Program-made: the position numbers and the translations under genes
Assembly: GCF_002076895.1 (NCBI RefSeq)
Contig: NZ_CP020465.1
Location: 2,418,001 to 2,482,000 of the forward strand
Direction of reading: 5' to 3'
Source: Cognaticolwellia beringensis
Lineage (GTDB): Bacteria > Pseudomonadota > Gammaproteobacteria > Enterobacterales > Alteromonadaceae
Length of the DNA stretch: 64,000 bases
Shown: in pieces, positions 17,940 through 24,992 of the stretch
Position numbering within the stretch: the stretch's first letter is position 1
Layout: every line of letters begins with the position of its first letter
The notes under the pieces: generated by a model
The model's database searches: none
What the model saw: the letters and a program-made list of their open reading frames with translations, nothing else
Told to the model about the DNA's origin: nothing

Positions 17940-18926
17940 ATGATCTCACATAAACTTTCCATTGCACCTATGCTCGATTGGACTGATCGCCATTGTCGTT
18001 ATTTTTATCGGGTAATGTCTAAACAAACAGTGTTGTATACCGAAATGGTTACCACGGGGGCAATATTACATGGCAAAGGTAATTATTTAGCGTACAACAA
18101 AGAAGAGCACCCATTGGTGTTGCAGCTGGGTGGCAGTGATGTAAATGCGATGACTGAGTGCGCTAAAATTGCCGAGCAACAAGGTTACGACGAGATAAAC
18201 ATTAATGTTGGTTGTCCGTCTGATCGTGTGCAAAACGGCAAGTTTGGTGCTTGTTTAATGGCGGAGCCGCAACTGGTGGCCGATTGTGTTGCTAGCATGC
18301 AAAATGCGACCAACATCCCAACCACGGTTAAGTCGCGCATTGGTATTGATGATTTAGACAGTTATGAATTTTTGCAGCAGTTTTTAACCACAGTTAGCGC
18401 TGCGGGTTGTCAGCATTTTATTATTCATGCGCGCAAAGCTTGGCTGAGTGGCTTAAGTCCTAAACAAAATAGAGATATTCCGCCGCTTGACTACGATCGG
18501 GTTTATCAACTTAAGCAAGATTTTTCAGCTCTTGAGATTTCAATTAATGGCGGTATCACAACCTTTGAACAGGCTAATGCGCATATGCAGCATATTGATG
18601 GGGTGATGATTGGTCGAGAAGTTTACCAAAACCCTTATATGTTAGCGCAAGCTGATAATGAGATTTGGCAGGCGGGCACTGAGGTTAAATCACGCCGAGT
18701 GGTGCTTAATGAAATGGCAGAATATATTGACCGTCATGTTGTCAGTGGAGGCCGTGCATGGCATGTGGCAAGACACATGTTAGGTTTATGTAATGGTTTA
18801 GCGGGCGCAAAACAGTTTCGTCGTTACTTAAGTGAAAATGCCAATGCTGAAGGCGTTGGTGGTGAAGTACTACATCAGGCCTTTGATAAGGTTTTACAGC
18901 TTAATCCTAGTATGAGTTCAATCTAG
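17940..18926 (+). CDS. dusA: tRNA-dihydrouridine synthase DusA
   Basis: DusA reduces uridine to dihydrouridine in the tRNA D-loop (positions 20/20a) with FMN. The product matches E. coli DusA closely: SIAPMLDWTDRHCRYF, LYTEMVTTGAI, LQLGGSD, NVGCPSDRVQNG with catalytic Cys92, HARKAWLSGLSPK and INGGI. I start at the ATG 17940-17942 (328 residues); the frame continues 23 codons to a TTG but those residues are not family-like. No strong ribosome-binding site is seen. It is a single gene. Confidence 0.97.
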   Translation: MISHKLSIAPMLDWTDRHCRYFYRVMSKQTVLYTEMVTTGAILHGKGNYLAYNKEEHPLVLQLGGSDVNAMTECAKIAEQQGYDEININVGCPSDRVQNGKFGACLMAEPQLVADCVASMQNATNIPTTVKSRIGIDDLDSYEFLQQFLTTVSAAGCQHFIIHARKAWLSGLSPKQNRDIPPLDYDRVYQLKQDFSALEISINGGITTFEQANAHMQHIDGVMIGREVYQNPYMLAQADNEIWQAGTEVKSRRVVLNEMAEYIDRHVVSGGRAWHVARHMLGLCNGLAGAKQFRRYLSENANAEGVGGEVLHQAFDKVLQLNPSMSSI

Positions 18927-18994
18927 TAAAGTCCGTTCAACGAGCTAAATTACTCTCCAAGACCTAAAAGTTAGACCGCGTAACATAACTTACT

Positions 18995-19034
18995 ACCTCC
19001 CGAAATCGGAAAGCTATTTTCGATTTCGGGAGGT
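18995..19034. other. Very strong hairpin between dusA and the Psp region
   Basis: A 14-bp perfect stem (ACCTCCCGAAATCG and its complement) continues through a G-U and three A-T pairs to a GCTA tetraloop, about 18 pairs in all. No T-run follows on either strand. It lies 69 bp past the dusA stop and about 160 bp before a sigma-54-like promoter. It may be a dusA transcript end, a processed 3' structure or a repeat element. Confidence 0.7.
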
Positions 19035-19197
19035 TCTCATCAGATCTTCAGCTTTAGTAATATCGACGAACAAATATCACTATAAATTAGTAAATTTAAC
19101 CACATTGCAGTTTAAATACGAGTTATTGTGATTTTTTTATTAATTCTCTTTAATTAAATTTAACATAAAAACAATAGCTTAGTGTTTTTATCGAGCC

Positions 19198-19214
19198 TTG
19201 GCACAACCTTTGTA
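19198..19214 (+). promoter_or_regulatory. Sigma-54-type promoter 1 (Psp-like)
   Basis: TTGGCAC-AACCT-TTGTA has GG at the -25/-24 position and TTG ending 12 bp downstream, the invariant RpoN spacing. The GT in place of GC at -13/-12 is also the form I recall for the E. coli pspA promoter. The expected start is near 19225, giving a leader of about 61 bases before the small gene at 19286. Confidence 0.8.
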
Positions 19215-19285
19215 AGTGTTTACGCAACTTAACTAATACCACGTTAAAAATAAAGCGCGATAAACGGCTTAAAAGGATTGACGCA

Positions 19286-19387
19286 ATGCCAAGTTTAACC
19301 ATGTTATTTACTCTGTTTATGTTACCCGGTGTTTGTTTGCTGGCGACTTCGTTTATTGTCGCTCGTTTAGAACAAGGTAAATCGTAG
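19286..19387 (+). CDS. 33-residue membrane protein under sigma-54-type promoter
   Basis: The frame encodes 33 residues, beginning MPSLTMLFTLFML and continuing PGVCLLATSFIVARLEQGKS. This is one membrane helix (about 5-26) with a short charged tail, presumably facing the cytoplasm. AAGGATT lies about nine bases before the ATG. It is the only frame between sigma-54 promoter 1 and a 15-bp hairpin. I know no family for it. Control by the same activator as pspA is inferred because the second promoter in this region has the same element. It could be a small Psp effector analogous in position to the stand-alone pspG of E. coli, but it is not similar in sequence. Confidence 0.7.
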   Translation: MPSLTMLFTLFMLPGVCLLATSFIVARLEQGKS

Positions 19388-19396
19388 AATATATTT

Positions 19397-19438
19397 GCTG
19401 ACGATTTTTATGGCGCTTAAGCGATAAAAATCGTCAGC
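19397..19438. other. 15-bp perfect hairpin after the 33-residue gene
   Basis: GCTGACGATTTTTAT and its exact complement flank a 12-base loop that itself contains CGCTTAAGCG. It starts 10 bp after the small gene's stop and is a likely transcript end or partial terminator before sseA. No U-tract follows the stem. Confidence 0.7.
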
Positions 19439-19454
19439 GAAATTTATTACCAAA

Positions 19455-19490
19455 GTTAAGTTCATTGTTAAGTTCATTGTTAAGTTCATT
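19455..19490. repeat. Three tandem copies of a 12-bp repeat
   Basis: GTTAAGTTCATT is repeated three times without interruption, followed by GTTG. It lies in the leader region of sseA, 126 bp before the ATG. A slippage-prone repeat at this place could vary between strains. Confidence 0.9.
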
Positions 19491-19615
19491 GTTGAAATTT
19501 CAACATGGCGATCACTATCCTATATCCCATCTCCTTTAGATAAATACTGTACTTTCACTTAGATCTCGGCTAATTTTGCAATACATTTGCATGCCATTGG
19601 TATTAGGTCTAGTTT

Positions 19616-20479
19616 ATGACGTATTTTCAGCAATTAATTTCCTGCGTAGATTTGCACGCTATTCTTGGTAGTAAAGATTTGGTGATACTTGATGCGAGTA
19701 TTCCTCCTGTGGGGAACATGGCTGCGCCAGAATATAGTTGGCCAGATTATCGTATCCCTGGTGCTCGCCGTTTCGATTTAAATCAAGATTTTTCAGACTT
19801 ATCTAGTACATTGCCCCACAGCATGCCAACAATTTCACATTTTGAGCAAGCAGCTAAAGCGTTAGGTATTAACCAACAAAGCCAAATTGTAGTTTATGAT
19901 GATTTAGGCTTGTTTTCTGCTGCGCGCGCTTGGTATATGTTTAGAGCAATGGGACATAAAAATATTGCTGTATTAGACGGTGGTTTGCCTTATTGGTTAA
20001 AGCTTAAAAAGCCCGTTGCTGAATTGCCATCGGCTTTCAATGAAACTAATAAGCAAATTACTGGAAATTTTATCGCTAAAGAACAGTCTAATTTTTTTTG
20101 TGACTGGCGTGAAGTTGAAGCTCAAACCCGATCGCAAGATGAGCTTATTCTTGACGCTCGTGCTAACCGGCGCTTTAAGGGCTTAGATGCTGAGCCTCGT
20201 GCTGGTGTGCGAAGCGGTCATATGCCTAATGCGAAAAATTTACCGTACAATGATTTGTTAAAGCAAGGCTTGTTCAAATCGTCTGATGAATTAACAAAAA
20301 TATTTACAGAGATTAATGCCAATGAAAAAGCCATGATCATGAGTTGTGGCTCCGGAGTTACCGCTTGTGTGTTAGCGTTGGCAGCAGAGATTGTGGGGCT
20401 TAAAGGTGTACGTGTATATGACGGCTCCTGGAGTGAATGGGGCACTTTACCCAACACAGAAGTTGTAACCTCTAGCTAA
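19616..20479 (+). CDS. sseA: Rhodanese-type sulfurtransferase (3-mercaptopyruvate sulfurtransferase-like)
   Basis: The 287-residue protein has two rhodanese domains. The C-terminal one carries the active-site loop CGSGVTAC with Cys244, the CG[S/T]GVT form typical of 3-mercaptopyruvate sulfurtransferases, and not the CRxGxR loop of thiosulfate rhodaneses. It moves sulfur from mercaptopyruvate or another donor to thiol acceptors such as cyanide or thioredoxin. There is no signal peptide. It lies between two sigma-54-like promoters of the Psp region; whether it belongs to that regulon is open, but E. coli psp does contain a rhodanese (PspE). Confidence 0.92.
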   Translation: MTYFQQLISCVDLHAILGSKDLVILDASIPPVGNMAAPEYSWPDYRIPGARRFDLNQDFSDLSSTLPHSMPTISHFEQAAKALGINQQSQIVVYDDLGLFSAARAWYMFRAMGHKNIAVLDGGLPYWLKLKKPVAELPSAFNETNKQITGNFIAKEQSNFFCDWREVEAQTRSQDELILDARANRRFKGLDAEPRAGVRSGHMPNAKNLPYNDLLKQGLFKSSDELTKIFTEINANEKAMIMSCGSGVTACVLALAAEIVGLKGVRVYDGSWSEWGTLPNTEVVTSS

Positions 20480-20814
20480 CAATAAATAAGCGTTAATGTG
20501 TTCGCGCCTGTCTTCCTTCTGATAGTCATTGCAATAATAGCTCTCACTAAGTGCTGAGTTCATTATTCAATTGCTATCAATCTTACGGCTTCGGTTATGT
20601 CGTCATCATATTCAGTAATCCACTCGCTAACTATTTAGCAGAAAAGGCTTCTTCCCTCTCTAAACAACTTAAGCTAAACCTATTGGTCAATTTCACTATT
20701 TTTAGTGTGGATATTGACCAAATAATAGCTTGACATAATATGTCTTGTTTTTGGTGTCGCAATGACTTTTATTTAAAAATTAATAATAACAAAGGTTTAA
20801 GTTTTTTCATCCTC
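20480..20814. other. Gap before the pspA promoter with a nested inverted repeat
   Basis: No convincing gene is seen; an open frame at 20551-20733 lacks a ribosome-binding site. TTGGTCAAT (20683-20691) and ATTGACCAA (20713-20721) are exact complements, with CACTA/TAGTG nested between them at 20694-20707. The outer arms lie about 95-135 bp upstream of the sigma-54-like promoter, in the range where enhancer-binding activators such as PspF bind. Confidence 0.55.
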
Positions 20815-20831
20815 TTGGCACAGCACTTGTA
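20815..20831 (+). promoter_or_regulatory. Sigma-54-type promoter 2, upstream of the psp operon
   Basis: TTGGCAC-AGCAC-TTGTA has the same layout and the same GT variant as the site at 19198, with 12-bp spacing between the conserved G residues. The expected start is near 20842, about 62 bases before the ATG at 20904, almost the same leader length as for promoter 1. Confidence 0.85.
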
Positions 20832-20903
20832 ATAGTAATATTAGTTACCAACACGATGAGTTAAATTTTTACTCTTCATGTTACTCACATAAGGATATTA
20901 ATA

Positions 20904-21197
20904 ATGAAACTATTACAAAATAAACAAGTATTAAGCACCGTTTTATTATCTTGTACGTTGCTATTTACTATCAACGCTTCTGCACAAGAGGCTTCTCTAG
21001 AGAAAAGTTTAGCAGCAACGGTACAGGCACAAGGACAAAAAGTGCTACATGATTTATCAGCAGAACTATCGCAATCAATCAAAGCGGAGTTAGATCGTTT
21101 TTCAATGCGCTATAGCACGGTGGAAACTCAAGAGTTAGCAGCCGTTGTCGAGCAAAAGAAATCTATTCCACAAAAACAACAAACTTCAACGTATTAA
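20904..21197 (+). CDS. Exported 97-residue protein leading the psp operon
   Basis: I do not recognise this family. The product has a signal peptide with a clear cleavage site (INASA-QE, about residue 27) and a mature part of about 70 residues that looks helical and charged (KSLAATVQAQGQKVLHDL, then IKAELDRFSMRYS). AAGGATATTAATA precedes the ATG. It is the first gene after sigma-54 promoter 2 and ends 13 bp before the pspA start, so it should be induced with pspA. Being periplasmic, it is on the opposite side of the membrane from PspA. A sensing or stabilising role there is inference. Confidence 0.75.
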   Translation: MKLLQNKQVLSTVLLSCTLLFTINASAQEASLEKSLAATVQAQGQKVLHDLSAELSQSIKAELDRFSMRYSTVETQELAAVVEQKKSIPQKQQTSTY

Positions 21198-21210
21198 TAG
21201 GAGAAATACC

Positions 21211-21873
21211 ATGGGCATGTTTTCAAGATTCACTGACATAATTAACGCTAACATCAACGCTATGCTAGACAAAGCAGAAGAGCCGGAAAAAATGATCAAA
21301 TTGATCATTAATGAAATGGAAGAAACACTTGTTGAAGTGCGTTCGGCAGCCGCAAAATATATTGCGGAAAAGAAAACGGTTATGCGCAATATTCGCGAAA
21401 TGGAACGCCGCGTTGAAAATTGGCACACAAAAGCTGAGCTTGCTTTAAATAAGGGCCGTGAAGATTTAGCAAAGTCAGCACTGGTTGAAAAGCAAAACTG
21501 TACACAAAAGCTGACTGAGTTTAATACAGAATTAGCTCAAATTGATGAATATTTAACTGCAGTTCAGCAAGATAGCCAACGTTTACAAGATAAGTTAACT
21601 GAAGCAAAGCGTAAGCAAGAGGCTTGTGCCATTCGCCAACAATCGGCAGAAGTACGTTTAAAAATTCGTGAGAAAGCCGTTATTCATAATATTGATGAAG
21701 CCATTAATAAATTTGAGCGATATCAACAAAAAATTGACCGCGTTGAAGCAGAAATTGAAGCCTATGATATGACGTCGTCAAAAGATTTAGACAGCCAATT
21801 TCGTGAGCTAGAAAATGATGAAAATATTGAGCAAGAGCTTGAGCAGCTAAAGCAAAAAGTAGCTAACGGTTAA
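21211..21873 (+). CDS. pspA: Phage shock protein A
   Basis: PspA is the ESCRT-III-like peripheral membrane protein that binds stressed inner membrane and restrains the activator PspF. The 220-residue product begins MGMFSRFTDIINANINAMLD, with amphipathic helix a at 1-24, then the conserved AEEPEKMIKLIINEMEE and a long coiled coil to about 185, and an acidic C-terminus. The start is fixed by GGAG seven bases upstream; the frame continues 22 codons beyond but overlaps the preceding gene. pspF is not next to it, unlike in E. coli. Confidence 0.97.
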   Translation: MGMFSRFTDIINANINAMLDKAEEPEKMIKLIINEMEETLVEVRSAAAKYIAEKKTVMRNIREMERRVENWHTKAELALNKGREDLAKSALVEKQNCTQKLTEFNTELAQIDEYLTAVQQDSQRLQDKLTEAKRKQEACAIRQQSAEVRLKIREKAVIHNIDEAINKFERYQQKIDRVEAEIEAYDMTSSKDLDSQFRELENDENIEQELEQLKQKVANG

Positions 21874-21896
21874 TAAGTGAGCGCACAGGTATCAAC

Positions 21897-22028
21897 ATGG
21901 CAACGTCGTTATGGATAATTACTGGTGTTATGTTTATTGCGCCAGTAATCGGTTTATTTATTGGCGCATTGTTAGTGTTTATTTTTAATGTAAAGTTTAA
22001 GCGTTCCCAAGGCGGGCACGAGGAGTAA
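21897..22028 (+). CDS. 43-residue membrane protein in the pspB position
   Basis: The ATG follows ACAGGTATCAAC, and 43 codons run to a TAA three bases before pspC. The protein has one long hydrophobic helix (about 5-31, starting LWIITGVMFIAPVIGLF) and a short basic tail with KFKRSQGG. It sits between pspA and pspC, where E. coli has PspB, but it is about 30 residues shorter and lacks PspB's cytoplasmic leucine-zipper helix. It could be a reduced PspB or an unrelated small membrane partner. Coupling to pspC is suggested by GAGGAG inside its last codons, which also serves as the pspC ribosome-binding site. Confidence 0.75.
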   Translation: MATSLWIITGVMFIAPVIGLFIGALLVFIFNVKFKRSQGGHEE

Positions 22029-22031
22029 ATC

Positions 22032-22244
22032 ATGAGTTTCGACCGAGAGTATTCAGTTCATAAAACCTTAACTAAAGACCTAGTACATAAAAAATTGTCA
22101 GGGGTTTGTGGTGGTATTGCCAGGCATTACAACCTACCTCGATTAGCGGTTAGAGTTGGCGCTATTGTTGCGTTATTAATGTTTCCTGTTGCGACCGGCG
22201 TCGCTTATTTAGTCGCTACGATGCTAATACCTAATAAAGCTTAA
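22032..22244 (+). CDS. pspC: PspC-domain envelope stress protein
   Basis: The 70-residue protein is a minimal PspC domain: VHKKLSGVCGGIARHYNLP followed by one membrane helix (about 39-66) ending in LIPNKA. PspC with PspB senses membrane or secretin stress and releases PspF from PspA. It lacks the C-terminal extension of E. coli PspC. It is the fourth frame of the operon from sigma-54 promoter 2. The presence of a T2SS secretin gene (gspD) about 10 kb away is relevant, since secretin mislocalisation is a classic Psp inducer. Confidence 0.95.
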   Translation: MSFDREYSVHKTLTKDLVHKKLSGVCGGIARHYNLPRLAVRVGAIVALLMFPVATGVAYLVATMLIPNKA

Positions 22245-22279
22245 AGTATTTATTATAATTTATTGCCGAGGAGCAAGGT

Positions 22280-22618
22280 ATGTCATTTTTTAAATCATTA
22301 TGTTTAGCTATATTTGCCACTATTTTTTTAACTTATGTTTTAGGTGTCAGCTTTATCGAGTTACTTGATGTTGACATTTACATGGGAGAACACGTAGTTG
22401 AACCTTTAAAAGCGATTAGCGTTTCAGCATTAGTGGTGGTAATGCTTGTGCTAGTTGCGTTAGCAATAGCGATGAGTGTATTTGGTTCATTGATTTTTGT
22501 TGCTATGCTGGTATTAGGCGGCGGCGCTATGTTGTTAATTGGTGTTTTTTGGCCGATATTTTTAATCGCCGGTGTTATTTGGTTATTAGCGCGAGATAAA
22601 CGCCCAGCACAATGTTAG
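22280..22618 (+). CDS. Polytopic membrane protein at the end of the psp operon
   Basis: The 112-residue protein has about three membrane helices: 5-25, about 48-72 and about 76-104, the last two rich in Gly, Ala, Val and Leu, with a short charged end (ARDKRPAQC). GAGGAGCAAGGT precedes the ATG. It is 35 bp after pspC on the same strand. I cannot assign it to PspD; its hydrophobic C-terminal half is reminiscent of PspG only in general character. It is probably the last gene of the unit, facing a convergent gene. Confidence 0.7.
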   Translation: MSFFKSLCLAIFATIFLTYVLGVSFIELLDVDIYMGEHVVEPLKAISVSALVVVMLVLVALAIAMSVFGSLIFVAMLVLGGGAMLLIGVFWPIFLIAGVIWLLARDKRPAQC

Positions 22619-22710
22619 TTTGAGGCTTAATAACAGCAGGAAATTAAGCTGAAAGTAATGGCTATTACTCTCGGCTTTAGTCATAAAAATAGCGCATGTT
22701 GCCGAGAGGG

Positions 22711-23448
22711 CTACTTAAAGAAACTCGCTAAAATAGATTTACATTCTTGTGTATTTACTAGGCGTTTAAATTGTACTGCTTCATTAGCCATTACTTGTGG
22801 CAATAGTGCTTGGCTATGGGCTTTTATTAGTTTTCTACCCGTGAGTAATGCGTCTAATGGTAACTTTGCTATGCTGAGCGCTGTTGTTAATGCTGTTGCT
22901 AATAGCTCATCAGTCGGGCAAATCTCATTAATTAAACCATAATCGAGCGCCTGCTCAGCGGTGAACATTTTCCCTAAAATTAACAGTTCAAATGCGCGGT
23001 TGTGGCCAATGCGCAAAGGTAATAATAAACTCGAGCCTGCTTCAGGGCATAAGCCAAGTTGAGTAAAAGGTAATTTAAATTTGGTGTTGTCGGCGGCATA
23101 AACCATGTCACAATGTAAAAGTAATGTAGTGCCGATACCTACAGCTGGCCCTGCAACCGCGGCTACTAAGGGTTTTTCTAATGCTGCAAGGGCTTTTATT
23201 AAATCGAATGCCGCTAAGTCACCACTTTCGCTACACTTAATAAAGTCATGTAAGTCGTTTCCAGCACAAAAACATTTTTCGTCACCTTGGATAAGTACAC
23301 AACGAATAGCATCTCTTTCATTTGCAAGGGTAAATAAACGGCACAGTTCGATATACATGTCGTTGTTTAGGGCGTTTTTTTTGTCGAGTCGGTTAATACT
23401 GATGAGGAGAACACCATTGTGTTCATTTGAAATAATTAAGTTATCCAT
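22711..23448 (-). CDS. Enoyl-CoA hydratase/isomerase family protein
   Basis: The 245-residue crotonase-fold protein has LISINRLDKKNALNNDMY at the N-terminus, the CoA oxyanion-hole segment CFCAGNDLHDF, and AVAGPAVGIGTTLLLHCDM. It acts on acyl-CoA thioesters. At the usual catalytic positions the residues are LPFTQLGLCPEAGSS: the glutamate of the PEAG motif is present, typical of the Delta3-Delta2-enoyl-CoA isomerase (PECI-like) branch. I use the ATG at 23446-23448; a TTG three codons earlier is possible. It is a single gene convergent with the psp operon. Confidence 0.85.
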   Translation of the reverse strand: MDNLIISNEHNGVLLISINRLDKKNALNNDMYIELCRLFTLANERDAIRCVLIQGDEKCFCAGNDLHDFIKCSESGDLAAFDLIKALAALEKPLVAAVAGPAVGIGTTLLLHCDMVYAADNTKFKLPFTQLGLCPEAGSSLLLPLRIGHNRAFELLILGKMFTAEQALDYGLINEICPTDELLATALTTALSIAKLPLDALLTGRKLIKAHSQALLPQVMANEAVQFKRLVNTQECKSILASFFK

Positions 23449-23517
23449 TTCGTTCAAGCTTAGTTACAATAGTGATGACGAATCATAATATGGATAAAAA
23501 AGGATGTATAGCAGCTT

Positions 23518-23985
23518 ATGAGGAATGTATTTTTACCTATAACTTCACTGATTATATTAGTGAGTAGTGTTTTTGCCAATGCAGGGTATGCAAGCGATAA
23601 CACCGAAATATTAGTTGAAAATGGTTACGTAAGGGAAAGTATCCCAGGTACGTCAATTTCTTCCGCTTATATGACGATAAAAAACTTATCAGCAAAAAAT
23701 ATCCGCCTTATCGCAGCATCAAGCGTGGTCAGCGAGCGAATTGAGATTCATCAACATACGATGGTCGATGGCTTAATGCGTATGCGCCAACAAGACTATG
23801 CCGAAGTTTCAGCTCACAATATTACCGAATTTCAGCCTTCAGGTTATCATCTAATGATTTTTGATTTAAAACATCCCATAAAGGCGAAAGAAAACATCAT
23901 CATAACTTTACATTTTGACGATCAATCTCGCATTGATGTAAATTATACTGTTCAAGGTCTTAAGCAGAAAAAGCACCACCACTAG
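23518..23985 (+). CDS. PCuAC-family periplasmic copper chaperone
   Basis: The 155-residue product has a signal peptide (cleavage near NAGYA-SD) and a PCuAC (DUF461) domain. The copper ligands can be traced in ERIEIHQHTMVDGLMRMR and GYHLMIFDL, fitting the H-x10-M-x21-H-x-M pattern class. It ends in KKHHH, a further potential metal ligand. PCuAC delivers Cu(I) to the CuA or CuB site of cytochrome c oxidase. No SCO gene is adjacent. The downstream DUF2333 gene follows after eight bases. Confidence 0.9.
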   Translation: MRNVFLPITSLIILVSSVFANAGYASDNTEILVENGYVRESIPGTSISSAYMTIKNLSAKNIRLIAASSVVSERIEIHQHTMVDGLMRMRQQDYAEVSAHNITEFQPSGYHLMIFDLKHPIKAKENIIITLHFDDQSRIDVNYTVQGLKQKKHHH

Positions 23986-23993
23986 GAGTCGTT

Positions 23994-24986
23994 ATGAAAG
24001 TTAATATTTCAACAAAAGCCGTTATTTCAGGGATTTTAGCACTATTTTTTGTGCTTTATATACTTGGAGTTTATTGGAGCTTTGAGCCTGACAAATTTGA
24101 TATTCGTGCTGAGGTTACTAAAGCCGCAACAGCAGAAAATGTTACTCCGGTTGTGGGCTATGCCACTACAACAGCACTTATTCGTGTGACCGAAACTCTA
24201 TTAAATAAGCCCGGTGGTTATTTAGCTAATGATGCGCTGCCACCATCAGTGTTTTTAGATAACATCCCTTCATGGGAGTTTGGCGCACTGGAAATGATCA
24301 GAGATATGTCGCTAGTGATGCGTCAAGAGTTTAGCCGTTCGCAATCTCAGTCAGCAGAAAATAAAAACTTAAAAGTGGCACAGCCTCAGTTCAATATTGA
24401 TCACACCAGTTGGGCTATTCCTAGTGCCGAGGGCGAATACAAAAAAGCGATTAAAGAGCTATATGCATACAGAACCGCATTGACTCAAGTGAATAATCAA
24501 TCTGCTCAGTTTTACGCGCGTTCTGATAATTTACGCGGCTGGATCCAAGAGGCAACTAAGCGTTTAGGTAGTTACTCGCAACGGTTAAGTGCTAGTGTTG
24601 GCCGTGAACAAATTAATGTTGATCTTGCTGGTGACAGTATGGCTAAACAATCAACATCAAGCGCCGCAAGTATGCAGCTAAAAACAAGTTGGTGGGCAAT
24701 CGATAATGAATTTTACGAAGCGCGTGGTGCTTGTTGGGCCTTGTTACACTTTTTAAAGGCAATCGAAATAGACTTTAATGATGTGCTAGAACAGAAAAAT
24801 GCTAAAGTTAGCGTTCAACAAATTATTCGCGAACTGGAAGCAAGCCAAGAGCCAATGTGGAGTCCTATGGTTCTAAATGGCGACGGTTTTGGTATGCTCG
24901 CTAATCATTCTTTAGTAATGGCTAATTATATATCACGTGCAAACGCTGCACTGATTGATTTAAACGACTTATTGAGTCAGGGATAA
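23994..24986 (+). CDS. DUF2333 family membrane-anchored protein
   Basis: The 330-residue product has one N-terminal membrane helix (about 8-28) and a large, probably periplasmic, helical domain with LLNKPGGYLANDALPPSVF, IPSWEFGALEMIRDMS and EFSRSQSQS, which are DUF2333 hallmarks. Function is unknown. AGGAG precedes the ATG. It follows the PCuAC gene by eight bases and precedes the barrel gene by six, so the three are likely one operon. Confidence 0.88.
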   Translation: MKVNISTKAVISGILALFFVLYILGVYWSFEPDKFDIRAEVTKAATAENVTPVVGYATTTALIRVTETLLNKPGGYLANDALPPSVFLDNIPSWEFGALEMIRDMSLVMRQEFSRSQSQSAENKNLKVAQPQFNIDHTSWAIPSAEGEYKKAIKELYAYRTALTQVNNQSAQFYARSDNLRGWIQEATKRLGSYSQRLSASVGREQINVDLAGDSMAKQSTSSAASMQLKTSWWAIDNEFYEARGACWALLHFLKAIEIDFNDVLEQKNAKVSVQQIIRELEASQEPMWSPMVLNGDGFGMLANHSLVMANYISRANAALIDLNDLLSQG

Positions 24987-24992
24987 TAAAAC

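Noticed and set aside
20551..20733. 60-codon plus-strand frame before the psp promoter
   Set aside because: No ribosome-binding site, and it overlaps the inverted repeat that is better explained as a regulatory site.
22658..22942. 94-codon plus-strand frame opposite the enoyl-CoA hydratase gene
   Set aside because: It is the antisense shadow of a clear gene.
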